Shown here piece by piece: positions 1 through 7,227 of a stretch of DNA of 10,352 nt. How positions within the stretch are numbered: the stretch's first letter is position 1; every line of letters starts with the position of its first letter. A model generated the notes under the pieces. The model was not told the origin of the DNA. It worked only from the letters and a program-made list of their open reading frames with translations, and ran no database searches. Origin of the DNA: Anaerolineales bacterium. GTDB taxonomy: Bacteria > Chloroflexota > Anaerolineae > Anaerolineales > UBA4823. The position numbers and the translations under genes are program-made. The DNA lies in NCBI GenBank assembly GCA_026415275.1, contig JAOAHK010000049.1, positions 1-10,352 of the forward strand, written 5' to 3'.

Positions 1-740
1 CGCCAGAACTGTCCGTAGTATTCCCAGGGTTGGAAATATTCTGCCCAGTGAGGGCTGCAATCACTGGCAAAAGCCATGGCACGACCATTACCAAAGTGCC
101 AAGTAACAATCAGCGGAGACTCATCCTCACCTTCTCCGATAGTAGCCAATACTTCGGAGCCTTCCTTAGGGAAAATTCGATTGTAACCCTCGAAGACAGG
201 GCAGTCGTCCCATGGAATTCCTTTTAGGATCGGATGGTCGGGTTTTTGGATGTGAACCTTAACTCCCTCTGGTGTTTCAACGCGGTCATCCATCCCTTTC
301 ATGCAAGTTACGGGTAATGCCTCTTCGATGGGTGTGTTGTAATATCCACCGTGTCCAAAGCGACCACTGAAGGACGACCAACCACCGATCATCAATAGTC
401 CTCCCCCGTTGCGAGTGAATTCACGAATCGCTTTCAATCGGTTTGTGCGTGGCAAGGGAGTGCCTGGTATCCAGAAAGGATACAGAGCAAGTACCTCACA
501 TTCACAGTCGCTAAGGATCAATACATCATACTCAGACAATCCCTCCACTGTGCGTGGAAAGTCAGAAATTGCTTGCTCGTTTGTCATGTGGGTGACTTCG
601 ATCCCGCCTTTTTTCAAGGCATCGATCAAGGGTTGTCCCCAAATGTGATGAGAGAATCCTTTGACTTCTAAGTTGAAGGGGGAAGCGACAAACAATGGTC
701 CAATTTTCGAACATGCATCTCCGGCATATAGCACTTTCAT
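1..740 (-). CDS. Glutamine amidotransferase-like protein (PF07090-type), C-terminus cut by window edge
   Basis: The frame is open from an ATG at 740 to the left edge: 246 codons plus two bases, with no stop. It starts MKVLYAGDACSK and has an alpha/beta flavodoxin-like pattern: strand at 1-6, YDVLILSDCE at 71-80, GGGLLMIGG at 112-120. Near the end it has GNGRAMAFASDCSPHW (217-232) followed by a Trp/Tyr-rich stretch. This pattern matches my memory of the 'putative glutamine amidotransferase' family PF07090 (about 250-260 residues), so only a short tail is probably missing. At the position where class I amidotransferases carry the nucleophile Cys, this protein reads GGWSSF (119-124), so glutamine hydrolysis is doubtful. 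No signal peptide is seen, so it should be cytoplasmic. A good ribosome site (GGAGGT on the minus strand, around 747-752) precedes the ATG. It lies 40 bases after the DUF5107 gene and is probably the last visible gene of the sugar operon. Its exact role is unknown. Confidence 0.85.
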   Translation of the reverse strand, partial: MKVLYAGDACSKIGPLFVASPFNLEVKGFSHHIWGQPLIDALKKGGIEVTHMTNEQAISDFPRTVEGLSEYDVLILSDCECEVLALYPFWIPGTPLPRTNRLKAIREFTRNGGGLLMIGGWSSFSGRFGHGGYYNTPIEEALPVTCMKGMDDRVETPEGVKVHIQKPDHPILKGIPWDDCPVFEGYNRIFPKEGSEVLATIGEGEDESPLIVTWHFGNGRAMAFASDCSPHWAEYFQPWEYYGQFW

Positions 741-780
741 GTTTTTACCTCCGTTTAATGTGGATGTTCCTGTTTTATGG

Positions 781-3700
781 TCAGGATAGTTCTAATCCTA
801 ACTCGCTATACCGATTGATCTTGTCTAAAGCTTTCTCGACATACGGATAATTTTCACTTTGACTTGGATGGAATTCGCGTACTGCGCAATGCCATGCTTT
901 CAAGGCATCTTGGTATTGCCCGATAGATTCGTAAGCTAATCCTAAGAAATAATATATACGCGCTTGTCGTAGATCGGGTGGTTGTCCAACCCCTAGATTG
1001 ATAGGATATTCTAGGGCTTTAAGGTAGTCCCCAATGGCTTTCTCTACAGAGCCGGCGGCTAGGTGCCGTTTTGCTCTTTGAAGATAGGCCTGGACGTAAA
1101 CATCGTGAAATGTTTGATCCATCTCTAGCGGCACGAATTTTTCGTTCGTCATGATTTGAATTGCTTCTTCTTCATAACCTAACTCAACGAGCATGAGAAC
1201 ACGTCGTTTGCGAACATCTTCTCGAAGATGGGGCAATAAGGTAATTTTCTCAAGGAGTTTCTCTCTTTTTTCTCGCAGATTTTGCTGTTTATAAAGGTCA
1301 TCAAGATGGAGGTATAAATCTTGATTGTGAGGATTCAAAGAGAGAGCAAGTTCGAAATATTCAATAGCCTTTTGATAATCCTTCTCGTGTTTCCACTTTG
1401 CCCACCCGAGATTACGGAAGATGACGTCAAAGTTGTTTGTTTTGACTGCAGCTTCCTGCCATAGTTTGATAGCCTCCTCATACCTCTGACGGGCATAAAG
1501 GAAGTTGCCGAGGTAATAGCGGGCGAAGTTGTCGTCTGGATAGTGTTCGAGAGCGGAGGTCAGTGCCACAATTTCCTCAAGACGACTTGGGAAGCACAAA
1601 TCCGGTTTGCAGTTTGTTGCAAATTGGTGCCATTCTCTAGCTTTTTCCAGATTGCCCATTGAAATGCAAAGCCACCACCCTAAATACCCTACCATCGGGT
1701 AGGGGAAATCAACCTTGTAGTTCTCCAGTATCTCTAACGCATCGTCGAGAAGACCAATCCCGATATAAAAACACGCTAAATCTAAGATATACTGAGGATC
1801 GTCCCTGAGATGTCTTTCGAGGGCCTGAGAGAAGCTTAGCTGCTTGGTTAGAAGATATAACTCCCTTAGAATAGCATGGCTTAGAGGATCAGCGTTGAAG
1901 GTTTGTTGTAGCAGCTCCATTGCTTCTTTTGACTTCCCGGCTTTCCGATAAAGAATGGCGAGCAGAGTGCGGAGGATAGAGGGTTCTGAAGCCGTTTGAA
2001 TCAAGCCTTCTAATCTTCCAATAGCCTTTTCGATGTTTCCATGGCGCACCTGAATCCCGACATGGATGATCTCGGCAGCAAGAAAGTAGGATGAGTCGGG
2101 AGATAGGTTCCCAAGATGCTGCAGGGCTTGCTGAGCAGAGTTCTCCAGTGTTTTGATAAATCCGAGAAAGTAATCTGCATCACGATATGCGTGTGCTAGT
2201 GCATTCTGAAAATGAGAAGATGCACTAGAAAAGTCAGCAGCGCGTAAATAGAGGAGTGCCATCCGGAAGTGTGCTTCGGCTTGATGAGATGTCTCCTTAA
2301 GGGCTTCTTGGTAGTGAAAGAGGGCTTGATCTCGCTGATCGAGCTTTTCAAAATAAAGGCCTTTGTGGTAATGCCTGTTCTCGGCAGCGGTACTTTTGAC
2401 CTTGTCCTCGGTCGTTCTTGAGGTCTGCTCACTCTCTCGATCGAAGGTGTAGTCTAGCAGCACCTCTCCTGACGAAGTGAGGATTTGGATTGAGAGAGGT
2501 TCATTGCCGAGTTTTCTAGAACTCATCCTCCGGCTCGAGACGAAGGGAACCTCAGGTGATAGCGAAATGACTTCGTCTACAAATTCGTGATGAGGTGTAA
2601 AGACTTTCACAGTTGCTTGATCAATTTTATAGGCAGGACAAATGCCCAGGAATAGTTCATATTCATCGCTCTGCTCTGTGGGTTTTAGGCGCAGGTTAGC
2701 GGCTACATCTTGCGCAGCACAGGTAAGACCATGGATGCCTCGTAAAGGGATCCACCATTCTCGCCAGGTTTTTGTTTGGAAAGGTTGCAGAAAATCAAAA
2801 TCGAGTTGGGTCTCCATTGCGCCACATTGCGTTTCGGCATACAAAGACCCATCGTCAGTGAGCGCGCTTTGGTTCACTATCCCGATGGGAGCATTTCCCC
2901 AAGACCATAGCTTCATTCCGGCGACGTCGTGATGATCGGCGTAGTGAGCATAGCCATCATTCTCAGAGTGTTGCCAGGCACCGAAGAAGTTCCATCTCAC
3001 ATCCCGTCCGAAGATGGAAACATGGGTGAGCATATTTTTCTGCCAACGGAAATTGAACGGTTCATGCATCACTTCGACCGGCCATTTTGGTGTCCCTTCC
3101 ATTCCCGGCAACCCTTCATCCTGGCTAATTAGATCAAGGCGTCCATACGGCCAAGGAGAAGTTCCAGCAAATTCGTAAGAGCGGACTCTCCGTAAAGGGT
3201 ATATGAACTCGGTCTGGTCATCGGCGATGAGAGAGGCATTTGTCCAGTAATGATACCGGCCAGGCAGGAAATAAGGATTGCTTAAGCATACATCCTGAGC
3301 GAGAGCACAACGGTTAGGGTATAAAGTGAGCGTTATCATCCATCTCATACGGGACATATGCTCAATTCCCCCAAAAGAAATACTTGCGCTGCCATCCGTG
3401 TTTTGGCGAATTGACCAATTGACAGGATCGGCGGTGGTTGGGGCATGGGCAACGGGAAAGCTGAACTCAATCCCGCCGGAGAAAAATGCCCCTCGAATAG
3501 CAAGCGGAGAAAACTTGACAACGTTGTTCTTATAAAAAACGTCCTTCTGTGTGATTTTGTCGAACACTGAGTATACCCGGCCCCCCAAGTCAGGAATCAC
3601 GCCCACGCGTAGATAGGCATTTTCCAACCAGAGAATCCTGTATTTCTTCGGAGTGGGGCGAGAGTCTATGTCGTCGAGTAGCGTGTAAGGATAGATCATT

Positions 3701-3819
3701 GCCACGCCGTATTGAGATCGGAAGATGGGATTGGGATTCTCGGCTCTAATTAAATAGGTGGGAAGCACTATTGTGTCTTCATATACTCTCGTGGTAGAAA
3801 ACGCATCCCTTTCACCCAT
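781..3819 (-). CDS. DUF5107 domain protein with C-terminal TPR array, 1012 aa
   Basis: The N-terminal part (about residues 20-365) resembles DUF5107. It contains LENAYLRVGVIPDLGGRVYS, then GGIEFSFPVAHAP and many Trp/His/Tyr residues. The 'L.N..LRV.V.PDLGGRV.S..DK' pattern recalls the N-terminus of galactose-mutarotase-fold proteins, so a carbohydrate-binding beta-supersandwich is inferred. Residues about 370-465 form a beta-rich linker. From about 475 to 1000 there are many degenerate TPR units, such as GLYFEKLDQRDQALFHYQEA, LGNFLYARQRYEEAIKLWQE and YFLGLAYESIGQYQDALKAW. There is no signal peptide or membrane segment, so it is likely cytoplasmic. The ATG at 3819 follows GGAGAG and sits 18 bases after the permease stop, so the two are surely cotranscribed. 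Its place in a sugar-import operon suggests it handles the imported glycan, either enzymatically or by binding. Catalytic residues cannot be assigned. The domain call is solid and the function unknown. Confidence 0.9.
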   Translation of the reverse strand: MGERDAFSTTRVYEDTIVLPTYLIRAENPNPIFRSQYGVAMIYPYTLLDDIDSRPTPKKYRILWLENAYLRVGVIPDLGGRVYSVFDKITQKDVFYKNNVVKFSPLAIRGAFFSGGIEFSFPVAHAPTTADPVNWSIRQNTDGSASISFGGIEHMSRMRWMITLTLYPNRCALAQDVCLSNPYFLPGRYHYWTNASLIADDQTEFIYPLRRVRSYEFAGTSPWPYGRLDLISQDEGLPGMEGTPKWPVEVMHEPFNFRWQKNMLTHVSIFGRDVRWNFFGAWQHSENDGYAHYADHHDVAGMKLWSWGNAPIGIVNQSALTDDGSLYAETQCGAMETQLDFDFLQPFQTKTWREWWIPLRGIHGLTCAAQDVAANLRLKPTEQSDEYELFLGICPAYKIDQATVKVFTPHHEFVDEVISLSPEVPFVSSRRMSSRKLGNEPLSIQILTSSGEVLLDYTFDRESEQTSRTTEDKVKSTAAENRHYHKGLYFEKLDQRDQALFHYQEALKETSHQAEAHFRMALLYLRAADFSSASSHFQNALAHAYRDADYFLGFIKTLENSAQQALQHLGNLSPDSSYFLAAEIIHVGIQVRHGNIEKAIGRLEGLIQTASEPSILRTLLAILYRKAGKSKEAMELLQQTFNADPLSHAILRELYLLTKQLSFSQALERHLRDDPQYILDLACFYIGIGLLDDALEILENYKVDFPYPMVGYLGWWLCISMGNLEKAREWHQFATNCKPDLCFPSRLEEIVALTSALEHYPDDNFARYYLGNFLYARQRYEEAIKLWQEAAVKTNNFDVIFRNLGWAKWKHEKDYQKAIEYFELALSLNPHNQDLYLHLDDLYKQQNLREKREKLLEKITLLPHLREDVRKRRVLMLVELGYEEEAIQIMTNEKFVPLEMDQTFHDVYVQAYLQRAKRHLAAGSVEKAIGDYLKALEYPINLGVGQPPDLRQARIYYFLGLAYESIGQYQDALKAWHCAVREFHPSQSENYPYVEKALDKINRYSELGLELS

Positions 3820-3837
3820 AGCATCTCTCCAAGCTAA

Positions 3838-4737
3838 TTATCGAAAAGTAATTGAGGCGGACAATCCTTCTGTTAGCCATTTTCGCATGGTTATGGCAAG
3901 GATGAGGGGTGGAATTAAACCCAATGTGATACAGACTGAGATCAGCGAATAAGAAGCATCGGGGTTGCCGGCGATTGAAGCGATAATCACCGGTCCTGTT
4001 TGGGATTTGATGGATTGAGTGATCAACCTAGCGAATAGAAACTCATTATATGATGTCATAAATGCGAAGGCGGAAGCTGCAACTAGGCCGGGTGCCATTA
4101 GCGGCACGACAATATTTACTAGAGCTTGGAAAGGAGTGCAGCCATCCACTAGAGCTGCATCTTCCATCTCACGCGGTATGTTAGAAATATACATAGAAAG
4201 GAACCAAATTGTGAAAGGCAAGGTCAAGGCACAATAGATCAGGATCAGACCTTGATAAGTGTCGAGAAGCTTTAAGTTTTTTATAATGACATAATATGGG
4301 ATAGCTACTGCCATGACAGGGATTAGGCGACTCCCCAGAATAAAGTTGTACCAAAGCGCTTTACCTCGAAAATTGATCCGGGCGAAGGTGTAAGCTGCTG
4401 GTGTTCCAATGAGTAAATTTATCACCATAACGACGATTGCAACGATAAAGCTATTCTTAAGTGCTGGCGCGATAAGACGAGCTTCTTGAGAAATACGGCT
4501 GCGTAGTTGACCCTTAACTTCATAAGCTGTGGGGATCTCCCCCGTGAAGACGTAACGATAATTATCGGTCGTGGGGTTTTGGGGAATAATACTAGGAGGT
4601 CGTTTTAATAATTCATTTTCTCCTTGAAAACTGGCAATTGCCATCCAAAGGAAAGGTCCAAGGATATAGATGATAAGAAGAAAAACCAATAGGTTGCCGA
4701 AAAAAGAACCAATTTGACGCTTAAGGGTAATTCCCAT
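3838..4737 (-). CDS. CUT1 sugar ABC transporter permease, MalG/UgpE type
   Basis: This is an inner-membrane permease of the binding-protein-dependent transport family (MetI-like domain). About six hydrophobic segments are visible: residues 14-35, 95-118, 128-152, 162-183, 212-232 and 266-284. The cytoplasmic EAA loop that contacts the ATPase reads EDAALVDGCTPFQALVNIVV (191-210), with the conserved Gly at 199. The C-terminus (WLTEGLSASITFR) is typical of MalG-type subunits. The frame can be opened further to a TTG at 4758, overlapping the previous gene by 11 bases. I prefer the ATG at 4737 because an AGAGGTG ribosome site sits just ahead of it and the protein then begins as the family usually does, giving 299 residues. 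The stretch between the first and second membrane segments (about 60-92) is somewhat longer than usual. It pairs with the upstream MalF-type subunit. Confidence 0.93.
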   Translation of the reverse strand: MGITLKRQIGSFFGNLLVFLLIIYILGPFLWMAIASFQGENELLKRPPSIIPQNPTTDNYRYVFTGEIPTAYEVKGQLRSRISQEARLIAPALKNSFIVAIVVMVINLLIGTPAAYTFARINFRGKALWYNFILGSRLIPVMAVAIPYYVIIKNLKLLDTYQGLILIYCALTLPFTIWFLSMYISNIPREMEDAALVDGCTPFQALVNIVVPLMAPGLVAASAFAFMTSYNEFLFARLITQSIKSQTGPVIIASIAGNPDASYSLISVCITLGLIPPLILAITMRKWLTEGLSASITFR

Positions 4738-4741
4738 TTCA

Positions 4742-4748
4742 CACCTCT
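4742..4748 (-). promoter_or_regulatory. Ribosome binding site that decides the MalG-type start
   Basis: The minus strand reads AGAGGTG, then TGAA, then ATG at 4737. The site touches the TAA stop of the upstream permease (4748-4750), which suggests translational coupling. The alternative TTG start at 4758 lies upstream of this site and has no comparable site of its own. Confidence 0.65.
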
Positions 4749-5665
4749 TATCCGACAACTTCTTCGTACTTGATGATGCGTAGGTATGCTAAGATGAGAG
4801 CCAGAATGATGAGAGCAATAATGACCGCTAAAGCAACTCCATGACCGAGATTCAAGTTTTTGAAAATTTCTGCATAGGCAAACCAACTGATCATAGATGT
4901 AGCATCACCTGGCCCGCCGCCAGTCATTACATAGATCAAATCGAAAACAAGAATGGCTGTAATTGTCTCGTAAATTACTACAATAAGAATAATCGGTTTC
5001 AATAATGGCAATGTGACATGACGAAAGATTTTCCATCCACCCCCGCCATCAATTTTTGCTGCCTCGTAGAGTTCATTCGGAATTAACTGTAATCCAGCTA
5101 GAAAAAATATAGCGGCTAAAGGTCCCTCTTTCCAAATTGCAGCCATGATCAGGCTTAATTTGGCCAAATTGGGGTTGGCTAGGAAAGGTATATATTCTTT
5201 GATAAACCCGGCCGCGTAAAGGATTCCATTGAGGATTCCGAAATCTGAGTTGAGGATCCATTTCCAAATTAGTCCCCCGACCACGGCTGGAATTGCCCAT
5301 GGTAACAAGATAATGACCCGCAAGGCATTCGCAGAGCGAATTTTGCTGTTCAATAGCAAGGCAACGCCCAATCCAAAAAGGGTGATCCCAATCACTGCTG
5401 CCACCGTGTAGACCGCCGTATTGATCAAGGAGTTGCGGAAGTAGTAACTGGTAACAACCTCGATATAGTTTGCAAGTCCGACAAAAGGATGCACTTTTGG
5501 TTTGGTCAGAATATACTGATAAAAACTTATGCGGACTGCGTATAAGACAGGGTAAATTGTAAATAACCCAATAACTAGAATAGGAAGTAACACCGAAAAA
5601 TAGGGATAAAGACGATCCCATAGTTTGGCTTTTCTTCGAATTACGGCGTGATCTAGGGTGGTCAT
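4748..5665 (-). CDS. CUT1 sugar ABC transporter permease, MalF/UgpA type
   Basis: This 305-residue integral membrane protein has six predicted helices, at about 23-45, 80-106, 116-138, 168-192, 224-246 and 276-297. The EAA loop is EAAKIDGGGGWKIFRHVTLP (201-220), which docks the ATP-hydrolysing subunit. YVMTGGGPGDAT (245-256) is the 'TGGGP...T' signature typical of MalF/UgpA-like subunits of the carbohydrate uptake transporter-1 group. The ATG at 5665 follows GGAGGT at ideal spacing. It is separated from the binding-protein gene by an 81-base gap with a strong stem-loop, and from the MalG-type gene by 10 bases. No ATPase gene occurs in the window, so the complex probably borrows a shared MsmK/UgpC-like ATPase, which is common for CUT1 systems. 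The substrate is not readable from the permease. Confidence 0.95.
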   Translation of the reverse strand: MTTLDHAVIRRKAKLWDRLYPYFSVLLPILVIGLFTIYPVLYAVRISFYQYILTKPKVHPFVGLANYIEVVTSYYFRNSLINTAVYTVAAVIGITLFGLGVALLLNSKIRSANALRVIILLPWAIPAVVGGLIWKWILNSDFGILNGILYAAGFIKEYIPFLANPNLAKLSLIMAAIWKEGPLAAIFFLAGLQLIPNELYEAAKIDGGGGWKIFRHVTLPLLKPIILIVVIYETITAILVFDLIYVMTGGGPGDATSMISWFAYAEIFKNLNLGHGVALAVIIALIILALILAYLRIIKYEEVVG

Positions 5666-5695
5666 TTCTTACCTCCAGAAAACATCCGCCTGAAA

Positions 5696-5735
5696 AAGAC
5701 CGAGGGCAATCGATACGATCATTGCCCTCGGTCTT
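5696..5735 (-). terminator. Intercistronic stem-loop with U-run between binding-protein and permease genes
   Basis: AAGACCGAGGGCAAT (5696-5710) and ATTGCCCTCGGTCTT (5721-5735) are perfect inverted complements, giving a 15-bp GC-rich stem with a 10-base loop. In the minus-strand transcript the stem ends in GGTCUU and runs into UUUC, giving a short U-tract (5 U) as in an intrinsic terminator. No such U-run follows on the plus strand. It begins 11 bases after the binding-protein stop (5747-5749) and ends 30 bases before the permease start. The likely role is partial termination or protection of the upstream mRNA from 3' decay, both known ways to produce excess binding protein. Full termination is unlikely, because the permeases have no clear promoter between the stem and their start. 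Confidence 0.85.
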
Positions 5736-5746
5736 CGGTCAAGCGA

Positions 5747-7111
5747 TTACTGGGCTAGTTCAAGCCATTTGTTAGCCATATTGTTCAGGGCATCCACAAT
5801 TGGCGTTTCTCCCAATATGGCCTTGTGGATCTCGGCGCGAGCAAAGATATCCCAAGCTCCATACCAGGTTGTTAAACCCTCCTTAGAGCGGGCGAGCTTT
5901 GCCTGTTGCTCAATGGTAGGCACATCTCCCCAAGAGCTAAATGCAGCAATCACATCTGGATCTTGGTAGAGAGGTAATTGCGCAAAACCTAAGCCGTTCT
6001 CGACAGCCCAGCGTTTAACGACAAGATATTGACCATCGGTCTTACCACCAAAGTAGTGCAAGAATTTGCACGCTGCGTCGATGTATTCAGGCCCTTTGTT
6101 CACAACACCGGGGGTCATTGCGTAGAAACGTACATAGCCAACGGTAGCATGGCTCTTTCCGGGCATGAGAGCGATCTTGAACTGACCAGCGTACTCTCCA
6201 CTACCTGGTTTATTGACTTCAGCCATGTTATATTGCGGGAAGATGGTAAAGGCTGCTTGGCCGGCTTGCATTGCCTTTACTTGGTCGATTTCCGCTGTTG
6301 TCAAGCTTGCCGGATTGAATAACCCCTCATTGTAAACTTTGACCAGCCATTCCATGATTTGGTATGCGGCGCTGCCTTCTTTATTGAAGGTTGGTTTTAG
6401 ATCAGCGTCGAATAGGGCATGATGGCCCTCATGCTGACTGAAAACCATGGAAGTCCACGCTTCGGGGAATGCACCTTCCTTCTGTGACCAAGCCATGATA
6501 ATAGGATATTGCAATCCTTGCTCTTTGAGGGCTTTTGCCATTGTATAAACATCATCCCAGGTCTCTGGAGCTTTGTCGAAGCCAGCTTTCTTTAGAAGGG
6601 CTTCATTATATACAAAGTCGATTGTATCGGCGTAATAAGATAAGCCGTAGACCTTGCCTTCATAAGTCATGCCCTCGAGAGCATAAGGAGCTAGTTCGGC
6701 AGAGTACTCTTTTACGTCGGGGCAATAATCCTCAATGGGAACCAGCCAGCCTGCAGATGCCCATTCTTGAAGCCAGTGATCCGAACCATATACTAGGTCG
6801 GGATAGTTTTCGGCTGCAAAGGCTGCCACCATCGTGTCGTGATATTCAAGCCATGAGTAGTCTTTGTGGGTGACGGTTATGTTGGGATAACGTTCTTGAA
6901 ACTTTTTGATGTTATCTGCGATTGTTTCTACACCATACGACCAGGTGACAAAAGTGAGCTCAACGGGTTTTGCTTCAGAGGGCGGTTGTGTCTCTTCCAC
7001 TGCAGGTGGTTGGGCTTCAGGGGTTGGTTGAGCCGGGGGCTGACAACCTATTATAAAGCTGGCAAGAACAAGTAGAACGAGTAACTTTTTCCAAATAGAT
7101 GAGCCTTCCAT
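5747..7111 (-). CDS. Sugar-binding lipoprotein of the CUT1 ABC transporter (SBP_bac_1, UgpB-like)
   Basis: This 454-residue protein begins with a lipoprotein signal: positive residues (K8, K9), a hydrophobic core (LLVLLVLASFII) and the lipobox IIGC with acylated Cys23. A Pro/Gln/Glu-rich flexible linker follows (about 24-50), so it is anchored on the outer face of the cytoplasmic membrane. The mature domain shows the extracellular solute-binding family 1 pattern: ELTFVTWSYG...FQERYPNITV, then YPDLVYGSDHWLQEWASAGWLVPI, GKVYGLSYYADTIDFVYNEALLKKAG and PETWDDVYTMAKAL. It should bind a sugar or oligosaccharide and deliver it to the two permeases downstream. The ATG at 7111 has GAGGAG about 8 bases upstream. 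The gene is 116 bases after the ROK gene and 81 bases ahead of the permeases. Its own promoter is not convincing; read-through from the ROK promoter is plausible. The ligand is unknown. Several aromatic residues in the mature part fit a carbohydrate ligand. Confidence 0.95.
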   Translation of the reverse strand: MEGSSIWKKLLVLLVLASFIIGCQPPAQPTPEAQPPAVEETQPPSEAKPVELTFVTWSYGVETIADNIKKFQERYPNITVTHKDYSWLEYHDTMVAAFAAENYPDLVYGSDHWLQEWASAGWLVPIEDYCPDVKEYSAELAPYALEGMTYEGKVYGLSYYADTIDFVYNEALLKKAGFDKAPETWDDVYTMAKALKEQGLQYPIIMAWSQKEGAFPEAWTSMVFSQHEGHHALFDADLKPTFNKEGSAAYQIMEWLVKVYNEGLFNPASLTTAEIDQVKAMQAGQAAFTIFPQYNMAEVNKPGSGEYAGQFKIALMPGKSHATVGYVRFYAMTPGVVNKGPEYIDAACKFLHYFGGKTDGQYLVVKRWAVENGLGFAQLPLYQDPDVIAAFSSWGDVPTIEQQAKLARSKEGLTTWYGAWDIFARAEIHKAILGETPIVDALNNMANKWLELAQ

Positions 7112-7227
7112 TTTCCATTCTCCTCACGATTTAGGATATAAAGATAGGTTATAGTGTTGAAATTTTTATGCCTGTATCTGAATTTGACACCTCCTTTCAT
7201 TAGCCAAAGTAAAGCTCTCTGTGATTT

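Noticed and set aside
2642..3132. Plus-strand open frames opposite the DUF5107 gene
   Set aside because: They lie antisense to a long gene with clear domain content, and their translations look like random composition.
3838..4758. TTG start for the MalG-type permease, overlapping the upstream permease gene by 11 bases
   Set aside because: A clear AGAGGTG ribosome site precedes the ATG at 4737. The TTG has none, and the seven extra residues are not expected for the family.
7135..7162. Separate promoter for the binding-protein gene (TTTCAA, 16 bases, TATATC)
   Set aside because: Both boxes are poor and the start would fall at the ribosome site. Read-through from the ROK promoter is simpler.
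7205..7210. Second ROK operator half-site (ACTTTG) upstream of the binding-protein gene
   Set aside because: Only six bases match and there is no inverted partner; chance is a sufficient explanation.
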